A stretch of DNA of 57,000 nucleotides, from positions 1 through 57,000 of the forward strand of contig CAKPKG010000006.1 in assembly GCA_934167165.1 (NCBI GenBank), read 5' to 3'. Positions 19,201 to 28,871 of this stretch are shown here, piece after piece (position 1 is the first letter of the stretch; each line of letters begins with the position of its first letter). The stretch is from an uncultured Clostridia bacterium (lineage in GTDB: Bacteria > Bacillota > Clostridia > TANB77 > CAG-508). The notes under the pieces were generated by a model that was not told where the DNA came from, did no database searches, and was given only the letters and a program-made list of their open reading frames with translations. The position numbers were made by a program, and so were the translations under genes.

Positions 19201-22200
19201 TTAAAGTCATATAAAATTGTATTTCTTTCTTTTTCGGAAAGCATATCAATAGAAGATAATTTTATATCTAAATTATCTAGTACTATATGTAATATGTTTG
19301 AATAATGATTTGCAAGATTTTCTATAAAAGATTTTTCAAACAATTTAGTACAATATTCAAAAGATAGTTGCAATTCATTATCAATAGGAATTATTTCTAA
19401 TGACAAATCAAATTTAGAAATATTTGTGTCAGGAATATAATATCTACTTTTTATATCCTTAAAATTAATTTGCGGAATACCATTATTTTGATATATAAAC
19501 ATAGTGTCAAATAATGGAGTTCTACTAGTATCTCTAGGAATGTTTAGTTTATCAACCAATTCATCAAAAGGATAATCTTGATATTTAAAATCTTTTAGAC
19601 ATATATCTTTAATGCTATTCAAAAATTCTTTAAAAGATAGGGTAAAATCTATCTTAGCCCTTATAGGTAAAGAATTTACGAACATACCAATAATATTATA
19701 TAATTCAGGAGTATCCCTACCAACAACAGGAGTTCCAACAATAATGTCTTCTTGTGCTGTATATTTAGAAAGTAATATATAATACACAGACAAAAGTAGC
19801 ATATATGGGGTAATTCCAAGTTTTTTAGATAAGGTATTTATTTTTTTTGTAGTTTCAAAGTCAATTTTTGAGTGTATTTTTGAACCTGAATAAGTTTTTA
19901 CAGAAGGCCTTGAATAAGTTGTAGGCATGTTTAATACAGGGATATCATCTTTAAACTGATTAACCCAAAAATCTTCAGCTTCTTTAAAACTTCCATTTTT
20001 TAATTTAGTATTTTCATAATTTGCAAAATCTTTATAAGTTATGTTTAATGGAGTTAAATCCTCTTCGTTGTACAATTTGCAAAGTTCTTCTACAAATATA
20101 GTTAAAGAGGTTCCATCAGAGATAATATGGTGCATATCTATAAAAAGTGCAGAATTACCATCAGAAAGATTAATATATTTTAACCTAAATAATGGAGCTT
20201 TTGATAAATCAAATGGCTTAATAAAATTATTAAATTCATCGTTTAGGCTGCTAACATCTATAGCTTTTTCTAATACTTCTAATTTGAAATCTATTTTTTC
20301 TACTACAGTTTGAACTATTTCATTATCCTTAACATCAAATTTGGTTCTTAAAGATTCATGTCTATTTATAAGCTTGTTAATACAAGATTCTAATTTTTTT
20401 GTATTTAAAGGCTTATCAAAGATAACTCCACCAGGTGTGTTGTATAAAATTGAAGTTTCTCCAGCAATAGTTGAAGCAAAGTAAATTCTCCTCTGAGCAG
20501 AAGAAGCTAGTGAAGAGTCTGCATTATTTTTTTCTATACCAATAGTCTCTGTGCTTGGGGATAGAGCTTTAATATGATTTGAAAGAAGCTCAACAGATGG
20601 ATTGGTAAAAATATCCTGGACAGACACATCTTTAGTAAATATATTTGACAATTCTAGAGATAATTTAATTGCAGACAAAGAGTCTCCACCTAATTCAAAG
20701 AAGTTATCAGTTACACTAAAACTATTAATATTTAATAAATCTGAAAACAACTTGTAAATTGTATGTTCAGTATTATTAGTAGGCAACTTAATAGAATTAG
20801 ATTTCTCGTAATCTAACATGTTTAAAAGTTCCTTTGTATTTATTTTGCCATTTGGAGTCATTGGGAAAGCACTTAATTGCACAAGTTTGAAAGGAACCAT
20901 ATAGTAAGGCAAAGATTTTTTTAAAAAGTCTTTTAATAAACTAATATTTATAGATTTGTCAGCAGTAAAATAACAAATAATATGTTTTTTATCAACAATA
21001 GAAATACTCTTATTAATTGAGTTATAAGATTGTACAATATTATTAATTTCTTGAAGCTCTATTCTATGACCATTTATTTTAACTTGATTATCTATACGGC
21101 CAACAAACATAATATTACCATCAGGTAGAAAATAACCGTAGTCTCCAGTTTTGTACATTACTTTTTTATAATAGTCCGAAACAACAAATTTTCCGTTCAT
21201 TTAATGAACTATTTACATATCCAGAAGAAAGGCAATCACCTAAAATACAGATCTCTCCAGGAGTGTAAAATGGCTGTAACTTATTGCAACTAGCATTTAA
21301 TATAAGTATATTGGTATTAGCCAAAGGAGTTCCAATAGGTAGAAAATTAGAGCTATCTATTTCATTAGAAGTGCTATACATATATGAGATACAACATATT
21401 GTAGCTTCGGTGGGACCATAACCATTATGAATTTGTATATCTCTATTTAATGTCAAGAATTTATTTAATGTAGAATATTTTATTGATTCTACACCTACTA
21501 AAAGCTTGTTTAAAGAAAGATTATCAAAATCTTTTAACAAGTTGAAAATTTCGTCTAGTATATTTGGTGGTAAAAATGTGAATGTTATATTGTTCTTATA
21601 AATATAATTAGCAAGAAATTTTATATCATAAATACTATTGTCAGATAATAAATGCAAAGTTGAACCCAATAGTAGTGGAATAAATATTTCTTGAATATTA
21701 GCATCAAAAGACATATTTGCTACACTTAAGGTTTTGTCATTACAAGAAATTTGATTGTTAAATTTCTTGTTTATGCCATAAACATGATTAATAAGAGAGT
21801 AGTTAGCTATAGTAACACCCTTTGGATTTCCAGTAGAACCGGAGGTGTATAATATATAAGCTGTTGTGCTAGAAGAAGTAGTAATATTAATGTTAGCTTT
21901 TTCAAGATTAAAATTAAAACTTTCTATATTAAGATATTTGCAAGAATAATTTATATTTTGTGATAAAGCATTATTAGAAATAAGCAATTGGGCTTTACAA
22001 TCATCTAAAATATACTCGATTCTTTTTTTAGGATGCAAAACAGAAAGTGGAACAAAAGTTGCACCAATTTTTAATATACTAATAATAGAAACAATATAAT
22101 CTATACTTTTTTCTAAATGTACACCTATATTGTTATTTGGCTTAATGCCTATGTTAATCAAATAATTAGCTAAACTATTAGCTCTTTCATTTAATTCTCT

Positions 22201-23655
22201 ATATGTTAATTGTTGATCACCAAAAACAACTGCAACATTATTAGGTGTTTTTTCTACTTGTTCTTCAAAAAGTTGCGAAATTGTTTTATCTTTTGGATAA
22301 TCCATTTGAGTATTATTAAATGTATATAATAATTTTTTCTTCTCATCCGGTGTTACAATCTCTATATCTTTTAAATTAATTTCGTTATTCTCCAAAATTT
22401 GATTAATAATATGCAAAATTCTAGCATGAATAAAACAAATATCATCAATAGAATATTTGCTTGTTAAATAATCATAAGCAATATTTATATTTCCAGTATC
22501 ATTCATATCATAAATATGAATGTCCATATCATCAGCAATATAATTAGTTTCAACCCATTCAGATTCATATTTAACAGAAGAGGTTTGAGCATTTGTTCTA
22601 GCATTTTGATAAGATAATGCAACATTATAAAGATTTGGCAAAGATGAATCTTGTTTTCTTAAATCTTCTAATAAATATTGATAAGGATATTTTTGATGCC
22701 TAAATATTTTTAAAAAGTCCATAGAAATGTTAGATAAAAATTGGGCAAAAGAAATATCATTATTAACACAAACTCTAAAAGGAATATTACTAATAAACAT
22801 ACCTGTTGTTTGCTTTTCCTTAAAGTTTCCTCTATTTAATATAGGAGTACCAATAGTAAAATCATTTAAAGATGATACTCTTGATATGTAAAGTGAAAAA
22901 ACAGCCATAAAAAAGTTAAAAATAGAGGCTTTATTCTCTTTACAGAATTTATTTATTAAAGAAATTGTTTCTTCTGGAATAATAAATTGTTTTCTTTTTG
23001 ATTTGCAAGACAATTCTTGAGAATTACAATTAACACTTGGAATTGTTGCTATTTCTGGAATTGAATTAAAAATTCCATTCCAAAATTCTTTATCCTTTTT
23101 AAATTTTTCACTTTTTAAATATTCTTGTTCAGAAACAATGTAATCTATATATGAAGGATTAGATATATCATCCAAACTTTCTGCATTTATAATTTTCTCA
23201 TAATAATTTATAATCTCAGTTCCAACTAAACTTGCTGTCCAAGCATCATAAATTAGATGGTGAGCAGTTAAAATATAACCACCATGCCCATCTGGGAAAG
23301 TGAATGTCTTAAATGAAAATAATAGATTATCTAAAACTTCAAAAACAGTATTTGACATTTGATTTTCAAGTTTTTTTACATCATGATTTGTTTTTACTAA
23401 AACATTTTCAATTTCAAATTCAGAAAAAGAAGACAAATACTGAAAAACATTATCATCTTTTAATATAAATTTTAATCTAAAACTATCATTTTTTTCCACA
23501 AACAAATTAATAGCTTTTTGTAAAGCTTTAAGATTTAATTTTTCTAATACAGTTACACATCCTGTGATATTTTCCATTGGCGTATTTTTATAGAATTGTT
23601 CTGTAAGCCAAATTGATTTTTGTGGATTCGTTAAATTGTACATATTGCGCTCCAT
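16215..23655 (-). CDS. Two-module NRPS with terminal reductase (C-A-T-C-A-T-R), requires +1 shift at CGG
   Basis: With the shift, 2,479 residues. C1 ~1-435 (HHLIYDAWT); A1 ~455-905 (YILYTSGSTGNPKG ~600, YGPTEATICC ~743, YKTGDYGYF, PNGKIN); T1 Ser ~988 in ELGGDSLSA; C2 ~1020-1450 (HHIISDGTS ~1177); A2 ~1480-1950 (YIIYTSGSTGMPKG ~1641, YGPTETAVW ~1783); T2 Ser ~2030 in ELGGDSILA; R ~2105-2479 (GATGFLG, YVRSKFE). Reductase release gives an aldehyde, as in gut clostridial NRPS clusters making dipeptide aldehydes/pyrazinones. Hand-read specificity codes are DAQFLGGIC for A1 (hydrophobic residue likely) and DILTLGMVW for A2 (closest to Gly codes). The N-terminal C domain suggests acylation. No PPTase or export gene is adjacent. 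Unshifted product stops at residue 829 inside A1. Confidence 0.9.
21193..21195 (-). other. CGG +1 frameshift site (NRPS)
   Basis: Minus-strand context TTA AAT GAA C GGA AAA TTT GTT. CGG is codon 821 in phase with the start at 23655. Skipping C gives LNEGKFVVSDYY, joining the two halves of A1 between motifs A5 and A7. The unshifted frame ends nine codons later. Confidence 0.8.
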
Positions 23656-23729
23656 AATATCACCTTTTTATTATATATTTACAAGTTATATATATCGTTA
23701 AAATCGTTATAAATCAACTATTACACTAA

Positions 23730-23759
23730 ATTGTAACATAAAACACAAATAAATGTAAA
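23730..23759 (-). promoter_or_regulatory. Predicted NRPS promoter
   Basis: On the minus strand TTTACA (23754-23759), 18 bases, TACAAT (23730-23735), about 75 bases before the NRPS start. It abuts the inverted repeat at 23762-23783. Confidence 0.45.
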
Positions 23760-23761
23760 CA

Positions 23762-23783
23762 ATTTGACATAAACTTGTCAAAT
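23762..23783. promoter_or_regulatory. Perfect inverted repeat, likely operator
   Basis: ATTTGACA-TAAACT-TGTCAAAT: 8-base arms, 6-base spacer, just upstream of the predicted NRPS -35 and in the shared upstream region of the divergent glycosyltransferase. It resembles the TTGAC-NN-GTCAA palindrome at 2242-2253 but with different spacing. Confidence 0.5.
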
Positions 23784-23809
23784 AACAACAATTATCGACA
23801 TAAAATACT

Positions 23810-23893
23810 ATGTGGCGGGGAGGCAAATCAGCAATAATTGGCTTGCTAAAAGGAATTTTAAATGATAAAATTGTAAAAACAGATAAAATTTAA
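23810..23893 (+). other. Doubtful 27-codon ORF containing an in-frame CGG
   Basis: ATG TGG CGG GGA GGC..., ending at TAA 23891-23893; the product (MWRGGKSAIIGLLKGIL...) looks protein-like and could be a remnant of a glycosyltransferase C-terminus. No ribosome site, and a stop lies three codons upstream of the ATG. Shifting +1 at its CGG gives a stop after six more codons. I do not consider it a real gene. Confidence 0.2.
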
Positions 23894-23911
23894 TAGAAAA
23901 ATGGGGGACAT

Positions 23912-25111
23912 ATGAAAATACTTATAATAAATCATTCACCTTTTATTGGTTCAGGTAGTGGTATATATACAATGAACATAGCAAAAGCATTAAGAAAATC
24001 AGGACATAATATAAAAGTAATTACAGCTGCAAACAGTTTGGTATTTCCAGATATGGGGGATATAGAAATACATCCAATATTTTTTAAATATAAAAATAAT
24101 ATAGAGGGACAACTTGATTTTAATGTGCCATGTTTTGACCAATATCCTACAAGTGATGTAGTATTTTATAATTTGAGTCAAAAGCAACTAAAAGAATATG
24201 AAGAAGAATTTAGAAAAGTATTAGAAGAGGAAATAGAAAATTTTAAGCCAGATATTATACATACTCAACATATTTGGATATGGTCTAGTATAGTTACAGA
24301 ATATAATTTACCTACTGCTATAACTTCACACGGATCAGATATGATGGGATACAACATAGACAATAGTTTTGGAGTTTATTGTGAAAAGGCAATAGAAAAT
24401 TGTGATAAAATAATTACTATTTCTAAAAAGAACAATGAAGTTGTATTAGAGAATTTTCCACAAGCTAAAAACAAAAGTATAACATTAAAAAATGGATATG
24501 ATACACAAATATTTCATTTAAAAAATTTAAAAAAGCAAGAAGTATTAAAAGGGTTTAATATAAATAAAGACTATAAAAAAATAGTTTTATATGCAGGTAG
24601 ACTAACAGAAAACAAAGGAATAGATGTACTTTTAAATGCAGCAAACATGTATGATGATGAAAATACAATAACAATAATTGCAGGAGGCGGAGGACTTTTA
24701 GGAGATTTAAAAAAACAGTCTAGTGAACTAAACTTAAAAAATATTGCTTTTGTAGGGGATCAAACACAAGAAAATTTAAGCAAACTATACAATATTGCAG
24801 ATGTTTTAGCAGTTCCTTCAAGAGTAGAAGGGTTTGGTCTTGTCGCAATAGAAGCACTAGCATGTGGAACTCCAGTAGTTGCTACAAACAAGGGAGGAAT
24901 GACAGATTTTATAAATGACAAAGTTGGAGCTTTAGTAGATGTAGAAGACGAGGTTATGCTAGAAAAAGAAATATCAAAAATATTAAATGGAAACAGAACT
25001 TTTAATAGATTGGAACTATCTCAATATGCTCAAAATAATTATTCACAAGAAGCAGTTATAAATGACTTAATAAATATATATAAAGACATAATAGATAATA
25101 AAAATAGTTAA
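23912..25111 (+). CDS. Glycosyltransferase family 4
   Basis: 399 residues, GT-B fold. N-terminal domain starts ILIINHSPFIGSGSGIYTMN, a glycine-rich loop of GT4 enzymes, then TSHGSDMMGYN. The C-terminal nucleotide-sugar domain has YAGRLTENKGIDVLLNAA and the EGFGLVAIEALACGTPVV retaining-GT4 signature (EX7E). It transfers a hexose from a nucleotide sugar retaining anomeric configuration; the acceptor is unknown. Divergent from the NRPS; possibly unrelated to it, though glycosylation of a lipopeptide cannot be excluded. Ribosome site GGGGGA. Confidence 0.9.
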   Translation: MKILIINHSPFIGSGSGIYTMNIAKALRKSGHNIKVITAANSLVFPDMGDIEIHPIFFKYKNNIEGQLDFNVPCFDQYPTSDVVFYNLSQKQLKEYEEEFRKVLEEEIENFKPDIIHTQHIWIWSSIVTEYNLPTAITSHGSDMMGYNIDNSFGVYCEKAIENCDKIITISKKNNEVVLENFPQAKNKSITLKNGYDTQIFHLKNLKKQEVLKGFNINKDYKKIVLYAGRLTENKGIDVLLNAANMYDDENTITIIAGGGGLLGDLKKQSSELNLKNIAFVGDQTQENLSKLYNIADVLAVPSRVEGFGLVAIEALACGTPVVATNKGGMTDFINDKVGALVDVEDEVMLEKEISKILNGNRTFNRLELSQYAQNNYSQEAVINDLINIYKDIIDNKNS

Positions 25112-25131
25112 ACCAATTGATATAAAATGCA

Positions 25132-25164
25132 AAACTTATAGCAAATTTGCTATAAGTTTTTTTC
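25132..25164 (+). terminator. Terminator of the glycosyltransferase gene
   Basis: AACTTATAGCAAA / TTTGCTATAAGTT followed by a T run, about 20 bases after the stop. Confidence 0.88.
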
Positions 25165-25169
25165 TTTAC

Positions 25170-25222
25170 ATTCGAAAACTCAAATTGGCGAGAATAAAGA
25201 GCGACTTAGCTTGCTTTATTCT
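25170..25222 (+). repeat. 25-base intergenic repeat, copy 2, followed by a hairpin
   Basis: 25170-25194 repeats the sequence at 5117-5141 (two mismatches). It is followed by the inverted repeat AGAATAAAG / CTTTATTCT (25191-25222). No gene is present; a transcribed regulatory role is possible. Confidence 0.5.
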
Positions 25223-25309
25223 ATGAATAAATTACTAAAATGTAATGATTAAAATAGTAAAAAAAGGAAAAAATATAATATAGGAATATGGTAAAGGAGG
25301 GGAATAGGA

Positions 25310-26434
25310 ATGTACGAATACAAGAAAAGAGAAAGCAAATTAAAAAAAATAATTAGTTTAATCTTTTTAATAATAGTGGTTGCAGCAAGTAGTGTGTTTA
25401 TATACAGCATGTATACAAATATAGATGTGTATTCAACTGATGAAAATAATAATAACGTTGCAGTTAGACTCTCACAAAATGAAACAAAAAAAGAAGAGCA
25501 AAATATAACAGAAGTATTAGAAAGTATTACAAAAAGTGTAGTTGGAATTTCTAAGATAAAAAATAAAGGGAATTCAATATTTTTAAATAATAGTGCTTCT
25601 GATTTAGGACTGGGAACAGGAATGATAGTTTCAGAAAATGGATATGTTCTTACAAATTGGCATGTAGCAGGTAACAAATATAGCAATTGCTATATAACAT
25701 TAGAAAATGGAAAAAGTTATAACGGGAGTGTGGTATGGGCTGACAGTGACCTAGATTTAGCAATTGTAAAGATAAATGCAACAGGATTACAATATTTAAA
25801 TTTAGGAGATTCAGATAATGTAAAATTGGGACAAACCACATATGCAATAGGAAATCCGATTGGGGTAGAGTTTCAGAGGACTGTTACTTCTGGAATTATA
25901 AGTGGAGTAAATAGAACGATAAAAATAGAAGAGGAAAGTAACGAGTCATATATGGAAGACCTACTCCAAACAGATGCAACAATTAATCCAGGGAATAGCG
26001 GAGGGCCATTAATAAATACAAATGGAGAGGTTATTGGAATAAATACAGTAAAAATAAATGAAGCAGAAGGAATAGGTTTTGCCGTGCCTATTAATATTGT
26101 AAAACCTATTATAGAAAGTTTTGTTACAAATAGAAATTTTGAAGAGGCATATTTAGGTATATTTGCTTATGACAAAAATGTTGTACCGTATTTAGAAACA
26201 GGAATAGAATTTAATTCCGGAATATATGTAGCTCAAATAAATAAAGATGGGCCAGCAAATGCATCAAGCTTAAAAGTGGGAGATATAATAACAAAAATAG
26301 ATAACATAGATATAAATAAAATGAGTGAACTTAGGAAATATATTTACTCAAAAAAAGCTGGAGATGAAGTAAACTTAAGCGTTTTAAGAAATAAAAAGAC
26401 GTATAGTATAAAAATAAAATTAGGGAAAAAATAG
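25310..26434 (+). CDS. HtrA/DegP-like membrane-anchored serine protease
   Basis: 374 residues. One N-terminal signal-anchor helix (~12-35), a trypsin-like domain (~65-250) with catalytic His in TNWHVAG, Asp in SDLDLAIVKI and Ser in NPGNSGGPL, then one PDZ domain (~270-370, SLKVGDIITKIDNIDI). Acts outside the membrane on misfolded or regulatory proteins. The layout matches clostridial and bacillar HtrA, usually induced by envelope stress; no CssR-type site was identified. AGGAGG ribosome site. Confidence 0.92.
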   Translation: MYEYKKRESKLKKIISLIFLIIVVAASSVFIYSMYTNIDVYSTDENNNNVAVRLSQNETKKEEQNITEVLESITKSVVGISKIKNKGNSIFLNNSASDLGLGTGMIVSENGYVLTNWHVAGNKYSNCYITLENGKSYNGSVVWADSDLDLAIVKINATGLQYLNLGDSDNVKLGQTTYAIGNPIGVEFQRTVTSGIISGVNRTIKIEEESNESYMEDLLQTDATINPGNSGGPLINTNGEVIGINTVKINEAEGIGFAVPINIVKPIIESFVTNRNFEEAYLGIFAYDKNVVPYLETGIEFNSGIYVAQINKDGPANASSLKVGDIITKIDNIDINKMSELRKYIYSKKAGDEVNLSVLRNKKTYSIKIKLGKK

Positions 26435-26492
26435 ATTTTAGAATGGAGAATCAACTAAAGTGCCAAGCAATAAAAATTTAGAAAAATATAAT

Positions 26493-26517
26493 TAGGAGCA
26501 GTTATAAAACTGCTCCT
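26493..26517. terminator. Bidirectional terminator
   Basis: AGGAGCAGTT / AACTGCTCCT palindrome between the convergent htrA and M14 genes; its 3' arm overlaps the end of the minus-strand gene. Confidence 0.7.
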
Positions 26518-27776
26518 AAAACTAATATTCCAATATTATCATTATATATATCATTAAATTGACTAATAGGAAGCGGGTTTTCACCAAGACCTGCTTCTAT
26601 TGTATATCCAGGTCTTCTATACTCTTGTAAAAACCAGTCTTTATATCCTGCAAAACTAGAGTTATAAGGGACTTCACTTAAAGCATAACCACTAACTTGT
26701 GCAAAAATTTCACCAATTTGCTCTGCCTCTTGAGTAGCATAATTTTGAAATTGCCAATAAATTTCTTTACCTTGAGTATGATAAGCAAGTATTAATCTAA
26801 AATTATGAAGTCTAGTAAAATTATATATAGCAATAGCTTCTGGTGCTAATAAAGGTTCAGAACCTACATAATCTCGTGGAGCAGGAGAAGTAAAACCTTG
26901 TGCAAATTTAATTCTTTTAGCTTCTTCCCAACCAGCAGGAAACTGTAAATTCAAATCAATTCCACGAATATTAGCTTTCCAGCCACTAGGAAATGGAATA
27001 GAAGGATATTTATTTGCAATAGCTTTAGCACTATTATATATACTTGAATTAGGTTTTGTTTGGCCAGTAACCAAATTTACACCATCTGGATTGCACATAG
27101 GAACAACATATATAGAAGTATTGTTAAAAATATTTCTAATGTTGTAACCAAACAAAGTTGAGTTATTAACATATGCTAAACAAAAATTTTCCACAAATTT
27201 CATAAGCAAAGGAGAAGTAATCCATTCATTTGCATGTATAGAAGCACTATAAAAAACTTCTGTATCACCAGTTCCAAGCTTTATGCATGGAATAGAATTA
27301 TTAAGAACACTAGAACCAATTGAACCTATCTCTAAAAATGGATATATACTAGAAAGTGCATTAATATTAAGTTGCAATATATTTGCACTATAACTGATAT
27401 TTGTAAGAACAATATTTCCAAAAGGAACTGTAATTTGTTGACCTATTCGCAGATTGCTTGGCGAAATACCAGGATTTGCAACAATAATTCTATTTACAGT
27501 TGTAGAAAAACTATTTGCAATACTATACAAAGTATCACCCTGTTTTATAGTATATGAAGTTCTACCATTTATATATGGAAACAAGGCATCCCAAGTAGAA
27601 GAGCCAACAACTCCATCTGGAGTTAATCTAAAATTTCTTTGAAATCTTCTAACAGCAACTTGTGTTAAAAGGCTAAAATTACCATCTATATTACCAGAAT
27701 AAAAACCTAATTTCATTAAAGTACTTTGTAATAGTTCTACTATAGGACCAGTTGAACCTAAACTTAATGTTTCCAT
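26502..27776 (-). CDS. M14 zinc carboxypeptidase with PG-binding and LysM domains
   Basis: 424 residues. A PG_binding_1 domain (~1-62, LGSTGPIVELLQSTLMKLGF), one LysM (~75-118, YTIKQGDTLYSIAN ... IGQQITVPF) and a peptidase M14 domain (~150-420). Candidate zinc ligands are HANE (~190), the His of AYHTQG and the catalytic Glu of TIEAGLGENP. It matches the gamma-D-glutamyl-meso-DAP endopeptidase I family of spore-formers, which cleaves cell-wall peptides. No signal peptide, as in the sporulation-linked members, so it may act inside the mother cell or spore. Confidence 0.88.
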   Translation of the reverse strand: METLSLGSTGPIVELLQSTLMKLGFYSGNIDGNFSLLTQVAVRRFQRNFRLTPDGVVGSSTWDALFPYINGRTSYTIKQGDTLYSIANSFSTTVNRIIVANPGISPSNLRIGQQITVPFGNIVLTNISYSANILQLNINALSSIYPFLEIGSIGSSVLNNSIPCIKLGTGDTEVFYSASIHANEWITSPLLMKFVENFCLAYVNNSTLFGYNIRNIFNNTSIYVVPMCNPDGVNLVTGQTKPNSSIYNSAKAIANKYPSIPFPSGWKANIRGIDLNLQFPAGWEEAKRIKFAQGFTSPAPRDYVGSEPLLAPEAIAIYNFTRLHNFRLILAYHTQGKEIYWQFQNYATQEAEQIGEIFAQVSGYALSEVPYNSSFAGYKDWFLQEYRRPGYTIEAGLGENPLPISQFNDIYNDNIGILVLGAVL

Positions 27777-27835
27777 ATAATCACCTAAAATATAATATTA
27801 TGAAATAGTAAAATTTATGATATAATAAATATGAT

Positions 27836-27990
27836 AAATTGGAATTTGTGTGAGGGGGAATTCTAGGGACTGCCCTGAATTCACCCGCTTTTTGGGGCAG
27901 ACACAGGGCCTGCCCCTACAACGTTTGCAATAAATCCCACCTCCCACCTCCAACATCACACTTCTTACTTCAATTGTGAAAATCCAATTT
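27836..27990. mobile_element. MITE-like intergenic element A
   Basis: About 155 bases bounded by AAATTGGAATTT and AAAATCCAATTT in inverse orientation. The inside holds GC-rich inverted repeats (GGGGCAGACA / TGCCCC, and TTCTAGGG...CCTGAATTC) and a CCCACCTCCCACCTCC tract, very unlike the surrounding AT-rich DNA. No ORF. The outer ends match element B at 55067-55201. It lies 28 bases before deoC and may affect its expression. Confidence 0.55.
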
Positions 27991-28017
27991 GTCAAAAATT
28001 TTCAGAGGAGAATAATC

Positions 28018-28665
28018 ATGAACAAAAATGAAATATTAAAAAAAGTAGATCATACAGTACTTGCTCAAACTGCAACATGGGAGCAAATAAAAAATATATG
28101 TGATGATGGAATAAAATATAATGTCGCATCTGTTTGCATTCCACCAAGCTACGTAAAAGACGCAAAAAAGTATGTTGGTGATAAATTAAAAGTATGCACA
28201 GTTATAGGATTTCCTAATGGGTATAATACAACAAATGTAAAGGTTTATGAAACTTTGTCTGCAATAGAAGAAGGGGCAGATGAAATTGATATGGTTATAA
28301 ACCTAGGATGGTTAAAAGATAAAAAATATGTAGATATAGAAAAGGAGATAAAAGCCATAAAAAATGTATGTGGTGAAAAAGTTTTAAAAGTAATAATAGA
28401 AACTTGTTTATTAACAGATGAAGAAAAGACAAAAATGTGTAAAATTGTAAAAAATGCTGGAGCAGACTATATAAAAACTTCAACTGGATTTTCAACAGGT
28501 GGTGCAACATTTGAAGATATACAATTATTTAAAAGAGAATTAGAAGGAACAACTGTAAAAATAAAAGCAGCAGGAGGAATAAAGTCTTTTGAAGACGCAG
28601 CAAAATTTGTAGAATTTGGTGCAGATAGATTGGGAACAAGCAGATTAGTTAATTTAATGAAGTGA
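28018..28665 (+). CDS. deoC: Deoxyribose-phosphate aldolase
   Basis: 215 residues, class I aldolase (TIM barrel). Starts MNKNEILKKVDHTVL; the Schiff-base Lys lies in ADYIKTSTGFSTGGAT, with ADEIDMVINLG and the second Lys in VKIKAAGGI as in the family. It converts 2-deoxyribose 5-phosphate to glyceraldehyde 3-phosphate and acetaldehyde in deoxynucleoside breakdown. The ATG at 28018 is preferred (GAGGAG upstream). No other deo genes are adjacent. Confidence 0.95.
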   Translation: MNKNEILKKVDHTVLAQTATWEQIKNICDDGIKYNVASVCIPPSYVKDAKKYVGDKLKVCTVIGFPNGYNTTNVKVYETLSAIEEGADEIDMVINLGWLKDKKYVDIEKEIKAIKNVCGEKVLKVIIETCLLTDEEKTKMCKIVKNAGADYIKTSTGFSTGGATFEDIQLFKRELEGTTVKIKAAGGIKSFEDAAKFVEFGADRLGTSRLVNLMK

Positions 28666-28711
28666 GAAAAAGATATTGAAATATACTACAAAATCTGATA
28701 AAATAAGACAA

Positions 28712-28813
28712 GAATAGAGTAGAGAATAAATAGTTAAGTGTTACTAAACGGGAAGTTGTTAGTAAACGAAAAAGCTTTTAGCTTTGCTGATTTATTTTCG
28801 CATTCCGCTATTA
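28712..28813 (+). promoter_or_regulatory. Tetrahydrofolate (THF) riboswitch
   Basis: Aptamer hallmarks in order: AGTAGAGAATAAAT, CGGGAAGTTGTTAG, AACGAA, and GATTTATT...GCATTCCGCT on the 3' side. P1 pairs AATAG (28713-28717) with CTATT (28808-28812); the AATAAAT/ATTTATT helix is next inside. Placement directly upstream of folT is the classic context for this riboswitch class. Recognised from motif memory, not a covariance search. Confidence 0.85.
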
Positions 28814-28842
28814 AACAAAGAGTAGTCTTTATTTAACGTGGA

Positions 28843-28871
28843 AGCTCCAAAATTAAAAGGGGGCTTTTTTT
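28843..28871 (+). terminator. Riboswitch expression platform
   Basis: AGCTCC pairs with GGGGCT, followed by T7 and immediately by the ATG of folT-folC at 28872. The 3' arm contains the only ribosome site (GGGGG), so the hairpin can both terminate transcription and hide the start. THF binding would favour the off state. Confidence 0.65.

Noticed and set aside
23810..23893. 27-codon ORF with an in-frame CGG as a sixth frameshift case or as a counterexample
   Set aside because: No ribosome site, a stop just upstream, and a +1 shift gives only six further codons. It is probably a fragment or chance ORF and not usable as evidence either way.
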